DNA of 64,000 bases from Kaistella palustris DSM 21579 (lineage in GTDB: Bacteria > Bacteroidota > Bacteroidia > Flavobacteriales > Weeksellaceae), in contig NZ_KE383812.1 in assembly GCF_000422265.1 (NCBI RefSeq), forward strand, positions 124,001-188,000. Direction: 5' to 3'. Below are positions 35,914-42,798 of the stretch, piece after piece. Numbering within the stretch: position 1 is the stretch's first letter; each line of letters starts with the position of its first letter. The translations under genes were made by a program, and so were the position numbers. Below the pieces are notes generated by a model. That model was given only the letters and a program-made list of their open reading frames with translations, ran no database searches and was not told where the DNA came from.

Positions 35914-37593
35914 TTACTTTTTCTTATACTTAAAGAAGTAGTAACCATAAACCACAGCGTGAATCACGACCATAGCAATGGAGAACATGATCAGTCCGCT
36001 GTCATCGGTTTCTGCATTCTGATGGTGCAGATAAGCCAGTACAGCCAGAACCACCGTAAGCGCCGCGCCGGAGATAGCCGTAACTGAATAATTTTTGGGA
36101 TCGCCGGTCGTGTTGTTTGCTTTACCCAGGAAGGAATTTTTGATTCCGCGGTACAGATAAACATCGAGGCCGATCATCATCCAGCAAACCAAACGGATCC
36201 AGGTGTCGAAGGGCAGAAATGCCATCATGCCGAAACATACCAGAACTCCGAGCACAGGAATCAGCGGCACCAAAGGCGTTCTGAAGGCGCGCGGTGCATT
36301 GGGCTGCGTTTTTCTTAAAACCAAAACACCGATGCAGACCAGTATAAAGGCAAACAGAGTTCCGATACTGGTCATTTCGCCTACAATTCTACCGGGAATA
36401 AATGCAGCGAAAAGACTTACAAAAACGAGGAAGAACAGATTGGATTTATAAGGAGTACGGAACTTAGGATGAACTTCGCTGAAGACTTTTGGCAGCAAAC
36501 CGTCTTTACTCATCGAATAGAATACGCGGCTCTGACCCATCAGCATCACCAAAATCACTGATGAGTAACCCAACAGAATCGCCAGGATAATAGTCGTATT
36601 CAGCCAGGGATAAGCGGGAACCATCTGGCCGTTGACCACACTTCCCATGGCTTCGATCGCTATGGCAACCGGCGCAAGGTGATCGCCACCGCCACCTGCG
36701 GTAAATTCTTTATAATGTACTACACCAACCATCACGTAAGCAAAAACAATATAAAGTACGGTACAGATCAGAAGTGAGCCCATGATGCCGATCGGCATGG
36801 ATTTTTTGGGATTCTTGGTTTCCTGCGCGGCAGTTGAGACCGCATCGAAACCGATATAGGCAAAAAAGACGACCGCGGCAGCCCTTATAATGCCGGACCA
36901 GCCGTACTCGCCGAACTTGCCGGTGTTTTCGGGAATTAATGGCGTAAGATTTTCTGCTTTTACATACTTCCAGCCCACCACTATAAATGCGATGACAATG
37001 GCCACTTTTATAATAACTATCAGCGTATTTACAAATGCGGACTCACTGGTGCCTTTAATTAAAACCAGCGACATGATCACCACGATAAAAATAGCAGGCA
37101 GGTTCACAAGACCCATACCGCCCGATGAAGTGACATCAAAAGGGGTGGTCATCAAGTTTTCGGGTAATGCCACACCAAAACTGCTCAGGAATTTCCCGAG
37201 ATAGCCCGACCAGCTCGAGGCAACAGTTGCGGCTCCCACGGCATATTCCAGGACTAAATCCCAGCCGATGATCCAGGCGATGAATTCGCCCATAGTGGCG
37301 TAAGAATAGGTATAAGCGGATCCCGCAACAGGAATCATCGAGGCAAATTCAGCGTAACACAAGCCTGCAAAAGCACAACCGATTGCGGCGATTACAAATG
37401 AGATCATAATTCCGGGGCCTGCATAATTTGCTGCAGCTAAACCGGTAATTGAAAAGAGTCCGGCACCAATAATTGCACCGATTCCCAGCGCAACAAGGGA
37501 GGCGGAAGAGAGTGTTTTTTTCAACCCCTTATCAGACTCGTCAGATTCTGTTAAAAGCTGCGAGAGGGATTTCGTTCTCCAAAGATTTGACAT
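35914..37593 (-). CDS. APC-family amino-acid permease
   Basis: A 559-residue transporter of the APC superfamily (cationic amino-acid transporter type). Helix 1 has GIGAIIGAGLFSITG, the unwound substrate-binding segment, and about 13-14 helices follow, including FFAYIGFDAVSTAAQETKNP. I start it at ATG 37593. The open frame extends to a TTG at 37617, but that TTG is the end of a TATTTTTG promoter element. Substrate and coupling ion are unknown. Confidence 0.9.
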   Translation of the reverse strand: MSNLWRTKSLSQLLTESDESDKGLKKTLSSASLVALGIGAIIGAGLFSITGLAAANYAGPGIMISFVIAAIGCAFAGLCYAEFASMIPVAGSAYTYSYATMGEFIAWIIGWDLVLEYAVGAATVASSWSGYLGKFLSSFGVALPENLMTTPFDVTSSGGMGLVNLPAIFIVVIMSLVLIKGTSESAFVNTLIVIIKVAIVIAFIVVGWKYVKAENLTPLIPENTGKFGEYGWSGIIRAAAVVFFAYIGFDAVSTAAQETKNPKKSMPIGIMGSLLICTVLYIVFAYVMVGVVHYKEFTAGGGGDHLAPVAIAIEAMGSVVNGQMVPAYPWLNTTIILAILLGYSSVILVMLMGQSRVFYSMSKDGLLPKVFSEVHPKFRTPYKSNLFFLVFVSLFAAFIPGRIVGEMTSIGTLFAFILVCIGVLVLRKTQPNAPRAFRTPLVPLIPVLGVLVCFGMMAFLPFDTWIRLVCWMMIGLDVYLYRGIKNSFLGKANNTTGDPKNYSVTAISGAALTVVLAVLAYLHHQNAETDDSGLIMFSIAMVVIHAVVYGYYFFKYKKK

Positions 37594-37614
37594 TTTTTGT
37601 TTTTTTAAGATTCC

Positions 37615-37622
37615 CAAAAATA
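37615..37622 (-). promoter_or_regulatory. -7 promoter element TATTTTTG of the permease gene
   Basis: A perfect TAnnTTTG on the - strand, 21 nt before the ATG at 37593. Its position argues against the upstream TTG being a start codon. Confidence 0.5.
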
Positions 37623-37764
37623 TAAAAATTTAGGTATGATTAACTATTTTTCCTCAGGTTTCTTTTTTGTAAAGGGAAGCGAACCCTTTAAAATGATGCC
37701 TTTTGGTTCTAAAGAAGCAAAACTGGCCTCTCATTTTACTATTTTCAAAACGAACATATTTGGT

Positions 37765-37772
37765 TAGCTTTG
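37765..37772 (+). promoter_or_regulatory. -7 promoter element TAGCTTTG of the Crp/Fnr gene
   Basis: TAGCTTTG is followed by only four bases (AATA) before the ATG, so the transcript may be leaderless, as for polA and pnuC. Confidence 0.45.
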
Positions 37773-37776
37773 AATA

Positions 37777-38385
37777 ATGATTTTAAAAGATATTTTCCAG
37801 TCTGATCTTGTCAAAGAAATTGAAGATTCCGGTAACCTGAAAAATTATGAAGCAGGTGAAACCATCGTGAACATGGATTCTTATATCAAACATATCCCGG
37901 TGGTTATTTCCGGAAGTATTAAAGTTATTCGGACCGAAGAAGACGGTCGCGAAATCCTGCTCTACTATTTAACGCCCGGTGAAAGTTGCATCGTTTCTAT
38001 TTTTGCGGGAATGAAAAATGACACTTCTAAAATTAAAGCCATCGCAGAAGAAGATGCGGACATTATGCTGATTCCAGCGGATAAAGCCAAAGAATGGGTG
38101 AAGAAATATCCGGACTGGACAGAATTTATTTTTGACCTTTATCAAAAACGATTTGAAGAATTATTGGATGTTGTGAATTCGGTGGCTTTCCAAAAAATTG
38201 ATACGAGACTTTTACACCTCATCAAACAGAAAACTCAACTGTATAATTCCAAAGAAATTTCGGTAACGCATCAACAGTTAGCCGATGAATTGGGAATTAC
38301 ACGTGAAGCAACGAGCCGAGTTCTGAAACAAATGGAAAAAGACCATCTTTTAATTCTCTCCCGAAATAAAATTGAACTTCTGTGA
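37777..38385 (+). CDS. Crp/Fnr-family transcription regulator
   Basis: A 202-residue regulator. The N-terminal cyclic-nucleotide-binding beta roll includes SGSIKVIRTEEDGREILLYYLTPGE, and the C-terminal winged helix includes THQQLADELGITREATSRVLKQ. It lacks the cysteine cluster of Fnr, so it does not look like an iron-sulfur oxygen sensor. In Flavobacteriia such genes often lead a module with a rhodanese, an RND efflux system and DUF2892, the order found here. It probably regulates that module. Confidence 0.87.
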   Translation: MILKDIFQSDLVKEIEDSGNLKNYEAGETIVNMDSYIKHIPVVISGSIKVIRTEEDGREILLYYLTPGESCIVSIFAGMKNDTSKIKAIAEEDADIMLIPADKAKEWVKKYPDWTEFIFDLYQKRFEELLDVVNSVAFQKIDTRLLHLIKQKTQLYNSKEISVTHQQLADELGITREATSRVLKQMEKDHLLILSRNKIELL

Positions 38386-38417
38386 TATAGATTACTGTAG
38401 TCCCAATTTGCCTAACC

Positions 38418-38425
38418 TAAATTTG
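38418..38425 (+). promoter_or_regulatory. -7 promoter element TAAATTTG of the rhodanese gene
   Basis: A perfect TAnnTTTG lies 30 nt before the rhodanese ATG. A TTTG 7 nt upstream of it is too close to serve as -33. Confidence 0.45.
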
Positions 38426-38455
38426 CAGTATTAAATCAATCAAATACTCAAAATT

Positions 38456-38767
38456 ATGTTAGATACCATTAATAATCTTTTCGGATTCAAAAAAACAGAT
38501 TATGCTGACCTTGTAAAAAAAGGTGCAATTATCCTTGATGTTCGCAGCAAAGGTGAATTTGCGGGTGGCCATATTAAAGGTTCCATCAATATTCCGGTGG
38601 ATCAACTTCAGAATAATCTTGGCAAATTAAAAGACAAAAACAGAACGATTATTACGTGTTGCGCTTCCGGGATGAGAAGTGGTTCTGCGAAAACAATTCT
38701 TTTGAATAATGGCTATACCGACGTTCACAATGGTGGTGGTTGGGGAAGTTTAAACGGTAAAATTTAA
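38456..38767 (+). CDS. single-domain rhodanese-like protein
   Basis: A 103-residue rhodanese domain: LVKKGAIILDVRSKGEFAGGHI is the start of the fold, and ITCCASGMRSGSA holds the catalytic loop, with a double cysteine of which the second fits the active site position. Such proteins carry persulfide sulfur between thiols. It follows the Crp/Fnr gene by 70 nt with its own -7 element and ends in a terminator, so it can be expressed apart from the decayed efflux genes. Confidence 0.88.
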   Translation: MLDTINNLFGFKKTDYADLVKKGAIILDVRSKGEFAGGHIKGSINIPVDQLQNNLGKLKDKNRTIITCCASGMRSGSAKTILLNNGYTDVHNGGGWGSLNGKI

Positions 38768-38792
38768 ACGCATCATTATATTCCATTCTTGA

Positions 38793-38816
38793 AACCTCGA
38801 TTTTTCGGGGTTTTGC
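38793..38816 (+). terminator. rho-independent terminator of the rhodanese gene
   Basis: AACCTCGA pairs with TCGGGGTT (one G-T pair) around TTTT, and the T-rich TTTTGCTTT follows. Confidence 0.75.
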
Positions 38817-38848
38817 TTTAGCACGAAACCTTGAGAATTTTTTCTGCT

Positions 38849-39043
38849 AACGGATTTCACAGACTTACACGGATTACCCTTTTAAGTGAGAATGACAGAG
38901 TTACTGATTAAAAACCTGTGCATATCTGTTGAATCTGTGTGGGAAATGCATTTCAAACTTTTAATAACACTTAACCTTGTCAAGCTTTGGAACCTTTAAA
39001 AGGTTGAATTCATCTGTGTAAATCTGTAAAAGCCGTGCGAAAG
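38849..39043. repeat. inverted pair of CCGTGTAAATCTGTGAAA-type repeats in a 349-bp gap
   Basis: The gap between the rhodanese and the tolC remnant has no gene. A sequence at 38849-38875 (complement reading ATCCGTGTAAGTCTGTGAAA) is repeated in opposite orientation at 39011-39043 (ATCTGTGTAAATCTGTAAAA). Short variants, such as AATCTGTGTGGGAA near 38931, lie between. The pair brackets about 195 bp, including one of the 33-bp palindromes. Confidence 0.7.
38973..39005 (+). repeat. 33-bp imperfect palindrome, copy 1
   Basis: It starts AACCTTGTCAAGCTTTGGA and ends TTTAAAAGGTT, an imperfect inverted repeat. A second copy in the same orientation is at 40559-40591, beyond DUF2892, so the pair flanks the whole remnant efflux module. 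Confidence 0.85.
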
Positions 39044-39111
39044 AACACTGCTAACTTTCGATGTTTGTAGACTCTGTAACATTTGTCACTGTGCAGGATT
39101 TTTTACTGCAA

Positions 39112-39119
39112 TACTTTTG
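39112..39119 (+). promoter_or_regulatory. -7 promoter element TACTTTTG of the tolC remnant
   Basis: A perfect TAnnTTTG lies 18 nt before the probable TTG start at 39138. A TTTG at 39082-39085 is 26 nt upstream, slightly beyond the usual spacing. The promoter of the lost efflux operon seems to survive. Confidence 0.45.
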
Positions 39120-39137
39120 TCATCAAATAATTTACAC

Positions 39138-39869
39138 TTGAAAAAAGTATTATTTCTCCTTTTTATTTCTACAAAATTTTTCGGGCAAGACACCATTCAA
39201 ATTTCTAAAAAAGATTTAGAATCCAGAATTGAAGGTCAAAACCTCTCCGTAAAATTAGCGAATGATGAAGTGAATTCTGCGCAAGCCGGTTTATTGCAAA
39301 CCCGCGCGATGTATTTGCCAAACGTCACCGCGTCCTACACGGGAACTGCGACCAACAGTCCTTTAATAGCATTTGGCACAAAACTCAACCAATCCAGAAT
39401 TACGATGATGGATTTTATGATGATGATCCCTATTCCACTTTCGTTGGTTGGAATTGTACTCGGACACTGGTTATTAGGCGCTTTCTTTACGGCAATATCC
39501 TTTATCGGAATGATTGCTTTAGCCGGAATTATGGTGCGAAACTCGATTCTTATAATTGACTTTATTGAAATCCGTTTGAAAGAAGGAGCACCAATAAAAC
39601 GCGCAATTATTGAAGCCGGAGCAGTCAGAACTACACCGATTCTATTAACAACTGGAGCAGTGGTGATTGGCGCAGTGGTGATTTTATTCGACCCGATTTT
39701 CCAGGGATTGGCAATTTCATTGGTATTTGGAGCTATCGTTTCTACGCTTTTGACTTTGATCGTGATTCCACTGATTTATTATATGTCTGAAAAGAAAAAA
39801 TGGACACACAACGAACCTGCGGTCATCGAAGCAGAATCTGTTTCAATTGAAGAAGATCTTCAAGATTAA
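39138..39869 (+). pseudogene. in-frame TolC-RND fusion remnant of an efflux operon
   Basis: The frame joins parts of two unrelated proteins. From a probable TTG start (LKKVLFLLFISTKFFGQ) to about codon 93 it is the signal peptide and first helices of a TolC-family outer-membrane channel (SAQAGLLQTRAMYLPNVTAS). From MIPIPLSLVGIVLGHWLLG to the end it is the last three membrane helices and tail of an RND pump (GIMVRNSILIIDFIEIRLKEG). The rest of TolC, the whole periplasmic adaptor and most of the pump are missing, some 5 kb by usual gene sizes. The junction lies near 39400-39425, where GATGATG occurs on both sides. It cannot work as a channel or pump. Confidence 0.85.
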
Positions 39870-39882
39870 TTAATACAAAAAA

Positions 39883-39975
39883 TTTGTCATTCCGCAGTTT
39901 GTCACGCTGAAAGCGTCTATGCGTTGAGATTGACTTCGTCGAACCACTTCGTTAGGTTTCCTCCGGAATGACAAA
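39883..39975. repeat. 93-bp element with 12-bp terminal inverted repeats
   Basis: It opens with TTTGTCATTCCG (39883-39894) and closes with CGGAATGACAAA (39964-39975). Inside is the small hairpin ACGCTGAAAGCGT. The ends match the 50-bp palindromes at 40645 and in the array at 41.2 kb. The right end contains the ATG that opens the next frame. Confidence 0.85.
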
Positions 39976-40306
39976 TTCTAATCTAAATAAACAACTAATT
40001 ATAAAATTATTACTCATCCCCGCAATCAAGGAATTTGAAAGCGAAGTCAAAAATATTTTGGTAAAATCAGGAGTAAAATCTTTTACCTACAATGTGGCAA
40101 AAGGTTTCAAAAATGACGCTCAAAGCAACGCAGTCAATAATTGGTTTGCTTCTTCTTATGCAGAAACAGACTCCTTACTATTCACTGTTTTTGTACCGGA
40201 AGAAAACACGCCTTTAATTATTAAAAAAATTGAGTAAATCAATTCAGGAAAAGAAACATTATCCAAAGTGCACATTGCTTTGATCAATTCGGAACAGCAA
40301 TTTTAA
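39968..40306 (+). pseudogene. P-II-like small protein, interrupted by an in-frame stop
   Basis: The first 89 codons (IIKLLLIPAIKEFESEVKNI through LIIKKIE) resemble the small P-II/DUF3240-like proteins encoded after RND pump genes. A TAA at 40235-40237 ends the frame, but the same frame continues with a plausible C-terminus, INSGKETLSKVHIALINSEQQF, to a second TAA at 40304-40306. This looks like a nonsense mutation. Its ATG lies inside the terminal inverted repeat of the adjoining 93-bp element, so the original start may have been replaced. Probably non-functional. Confidence 0.65.
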
Positions 40307-40331
40307 AAAAATAAATATTAAAATACATAAA

Positions 40332-40538
40332 ATGAAAACCAGAATAAAACACGCTTTTGCGGGAACAATGATTTTGACAAGTACCCTTCTGTCCATTTAC
40401 GTCAGCCAAAATTGGTTGTGGCTGACGGGATTTGTAGGAATTAATTTACTACAATCTTCGATAACGAATTGGTGTCTGTTGGATAAAATCTTAGGAAAAC
40501 TGGGAGTTCGTAATGAAGGTAATTCTTGTGAAGTTTAA
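40332..40538 (+). CDS. DUF2892 (YgaP-like) membrane protein
   Basis: A 68-residue protein with two membrane helices separated by a short turn: AGTMILTSTLLSIYVSQ and LWLTGFVGINLLQSSITNWCLLDKILGKLG, the DUF2892/YgaP C-terminal pattern. YgaP-type helices are often found with rhodaneses. Here it closes the Crp/Fnr-rhodanese-efflux module. It looks intact, unlike the two genes before it. Confidence 0.8.
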   Translation: MKTRIKHAFAGTMILTSTLLSIYVSQNWLWLTGFVGINLLQSSITNWCLLDKILGKLGVRNEGNSCEV

Positions 40539-40558
40539 ATTTGTACAAACTTATGTAA

Positions 40559-40591
40559 AACCTTGTCAAGGTTCAGAACTTTGAAAAGGTT
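40559..40591 (+). repeat. 33-bp imperfect palindrome, copy 2
   Basis: It starts AACCTTGTCAAGGTTCAGA and ends TTTGAAAAGGTT, in the same orientation as the copy at 38973-39005 and the same length. It lies just after DUF2892. Confidence 0.85.
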
Positions 40592-40644
40592 AATCTTAGC
40601 AATTCCCTTCAATTAATTTTGCGGGGGATTTTGTCATTTACACT

Positions 40645-40694
40645 TTTGTCATTCCGAAGGAATTTCTACGTAGAGACGCTTCCAGCGTGACAAA
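40645..40694. repeat. 50-bp palindromic element (type X)
   Basis: It begins TTTGTCA and ends TGACAAA. Between are three smaller palindromes: ATTCCGAAGGAAT, TCTACGTAGA and ACGCTTCCAGCGT. The same 50-bp design occurs four times in the array at 41.2-41.8 kb. Confidence 0.9.
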
Positions 40695-40716
40695 TATGGT
40701 GGTTTTGTAACGGTAA

Positions 40717-40737
40717 TTGTCATTCCGAAGGAATCTC
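40717..40737. repeat. left half of the palindromic element
   Basis: TTGTCATTCCGAAGGAATCTC matches the left half of the 50-bp element. The right half is missing. Confidence 0.8.
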
Positions 40738-40757
40738 TGCACTATCAATAAATCCTT

Positions 40758-41084
40758 TTATCCTTCCGTAGGAATCTCAAAATGCCAATTCAAGAATTTT
40801 AAGTCAGGATTTAAACTTTTAATCAGATCTAATTTTAATTCTCTTCGTAAATCTTTGATTTCTTTTTCTCTTGCAATAGCAAGTTGAATCCAGCCAAAAT
40901 GTTCATAGTAAATTAGAAACTCAACATTATATCGAGCAGTAAAACTTTTTGGATTCTTTTTTTCTCGATGTTCTTTCAACCTTCGTCTGATATCGTTTGT
41001 AACGCCTGTGTATAAAACGGTCCTGTTTCTATTGGTTAAAATGTAAACGTAGAAATCATAAATCCCTTCTGTAAATTCAATCAT
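40758..41084 (-). CDS. single-domain GIY-YIG nuclease ending inside a repeat
   Basis: A 108-residue protein of the small GIY-YIG (URI domain, COG2827) group: YVYILTNRNRTVLYTGVTND with the paired tyrosines, RRRLKEHRE with the catalytic arginine, and a glutamate further on (AIAREKEIKDLRR). These enzymes cut DNA, but the role of stand-alone copies is unclear. The last six codons and stop (EIPTEG) are read from 40758-40778, which matches the repeat half at 40717-40737 at 18 of 21 positions. Palindromic repeats lie on both sides of the gene. Confidence 0.85.
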   Translation of the reverse strand: MIEFTEGIYDFYVYILTNRNRTVLYTGVTNDIRRRLKEHREKKNPKSFTARYNVEFLIYYEHFGWIQLAIAREKEIKDLRRELKLDLIKSLNPDLKFLNWHFEIPTEG

Positions 41085-41196
41085 GGAAATGTGTTTTTAC
41101 TAAATTAATAAATTACAGTTTACTTTCAATTATTTTATCACCAATAGTTCTTTAGTTTACTCTTTATTGATATGTCAAATCCTTCTGACGCATGCT

Positions 41197-41793
41197 TTTG
41201 TCATTCCGGAGGAATCTCTACACGGAAACGATTCCAGCGTGACAAAAATAGTGGCTTCTTGACGATCATTTGTCATTCTGAAAGAATCTCTTCGTCGGTT
41301 GTGTATGTGTGTGAGACGCTTCCAGCGTGACAAACTTTGTGGAAACTAATTATTCAATGCTACATTCGTCATTCCGGAGGGATCTCTACGCCGAAGTGAT
41401 TCCAGCGTGACAAAAATAGTGGCTTCCTGATGATCATTTGTCATTCTGAAAGAATCTCTTCGTCGGTTGTGTATGTGTGTGAGACGCTTCCAGCGTGACA
41501 AACTTTGTGGAAACTAATTATTCAATGCTACATTCGTCATTCCGGAGGAATCTCTACGCGGAAACGATTCCAGCGTGACAAAAATAGTGGCTTCCTGATG
41601 ATCGTTTGTCATTCTGAAAGAATCTCTTCGTCGGTTGTGTATGTGTGTGAAATGCTTCCAGCGTGACAAACTTTGTGCAAACTAATTATTCAGTGCTACA
41701 TTGGTCATTCCGGAGGAATCTCTACGTAAAAACGCTTGCAACGTGACAAAAATGGTGGCTTTTGACGACCATTTGTCATTCTGAAAGAATCTC
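41197..41793. repeat. 168-bp tandem array of paired palindromes, 3.5 copies
   Basis: Units start at 41197, 41365, 41533 and 41701, exactly 168 bp apart. Each full unit holds a 50-bp element X (for example 41197-41246, ending CCAGCGTGACAAA) and a 66-bp element Y (41269-41334), which starts TTTGTCATTCTGAAAGAAT and ends GCTTCCAGCGTGACAAA. The fourth unit keeps X but only the left part of Y (41772-41793). Copies differ by a few substitutions. There is no reading frame of note. Confidence 0.93.
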
Positions 41794-41895
41794 ACGCCGC
41801 AATTTCATCACCTCTTATCGCAATTCATTGAGAAGTTGACTTTCAGACAACTTCTGAGACTAAAGTTTCACTTAAATTTTATTTTCAGAAAAACT
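41794..41895. other. gap between the repeat array and pnuC
   Basis: About 100 AT-rich bases without a gene. The short AACTTCTGAG / CTTTCAGACAA region shows no clear terminator. It carries only the approach to the pnuC promoter. Confidence 0.4.
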
Positions 41896-41903
41896 TATCT
41901 TTG
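41896..41903 (+). promoter_or_regulatory. -7 promoter element TATCTTTG of pnuC
   Basis: TATCTTTG is followed by AGCTC and then the pnuC ATG, a gap of five bases, which suggests a leaderless transcript. Confidence 0.5.
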
Positions 41904-41908
41904 AGCTC

Positions 41909-42583
41909 ATGAATTTCCATGATCTCTTCCTGACACCTTACGAATCTTACGAACCATATCAGATTGTTCTGGAAGCAATCGCGACGATATTCGGTATTTT
42001 AAGCGTTTATTTTTCCATTAAAAAAAACATCTGGGTTTATCCGACAGGAATTATTTCAACGGCACTTTACGTTTACATTCTTTTTAATTTCGGTTTGCTC
42101 GGCGACATGATGATCAACTTCTATTACACCGTGATGAGCATCTACGGCTGGATTCTTTGGTCGAAAAGTTCCGAAGACCACATTCACGTTGAAGTTTCCT
42201 GGGCGACAAGAAAAGAATGGATCTTCGCCGGAGTTTTATTTCTCGTAAGTTTAATTTTAGTCACTGTAGTGTATTATTATAAACCATTTATCGACAATCA
42301 TTTCGCAATGGAAAACGTCAGGCTTGGCCTGTACCATTTGGATTGGGCGAATTGGCTGGATGTTTTCACCACTGCAATTTTCCTGGTCGGAATGTGGTTG
42401 ATGGCAAAACGGAAGATCGAGAACTGGATTTTCTGGATCCTGGGTGACCTGATCTGCATTCCCATGATGATCTATAAAGGCTTGGGGATCACCTCTATAC
42501 AATATCTCGTGTTTACCGCGATGGCTGTTGCCGGCTATATCGAATGGAAAAAGAGTGCTCAACCTCACCATGTTACACCGTAG
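41909..42583 (+). CDS. pnuC: PnuC-type nicotinamide riboside transporter
   Basis: A 224-residue inner-membrane protein with about seven helices. The N-terminal IFGILSVYFSIKKNIWVYPTG and later INFYYTVMSIYGWILW are characteristic of PnuC (SWEET-like fold), which admits nicotinamide riboside for NAD salvage by facilitated diffusion. No NadR-type kinase gene is next to it. It looks like a single-gene unit. Confidence 0.9.
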   Translation: MNFHDLFLTPYESYEPYQIVLEAIATIFGILSVYFSIKKNIWVYPTGIISTALYVYILFNFGLLGDMMINFYYTVMSIYGWILWSKSSEDHIHVEVSWATRKEWIFAGVLFLVSLILVTVVYYYKPFIDNHFAMENVRLGLYHLDWANWLDVFTTAIFLVGMWLMAKRKIENWIFWILGDLICIPMMIYKGLGITSIQYLVFTAMAVAGYIEWKKSAQPHHVTP

Positions 42584-42755
42584 AAAAAAATAGTTGTAAC
42601 AGTTTCACTCTTTCTCAAATTTATCGTGAATGAGAATATGTTTGCTGAAGTAACCGTATTTTAAAGACACTGTACTGAACATCCCGAACTCTTCAATTTC
42701 AGAACTGCAAAATGGATATAGTTTAAGGCTGCAGACGCTCTCATTAAGTTTTCAG

Positions 42756-42763
42756 TATCTTTG
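42756..42763 (+). promoter_or_regulatory. -7 promoter element TATCTTTG of dapF
   Basis: A perfect TAnnTTTG, 35 nt before the dapF ATG. Confidence 0.5.
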
Positions 42764-42798
42764 CACTCCCCAAATTTTGGGCTTAAATTACTTAAGCA

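Noticed and set aside
37593-37617. TTG at 37617 as the permease start
   Set aside because: The TTG is the end of a TATTTTTG promoter element, and the family sequence starts after the ATG at 37593.
39883-39975. Insertion sequence
   Set aside because: It has terminal inverted repeats but is only 93 bp and carries no transposase. It is at most a non-autonomous element of the local palindrome family.
41197-41793. Possible CRISPR array
   Set aside because: The unit is 168 bp, there are no unique spacers between short repeats, and no cas genes are nearby. It is a tandem array of palindromes.
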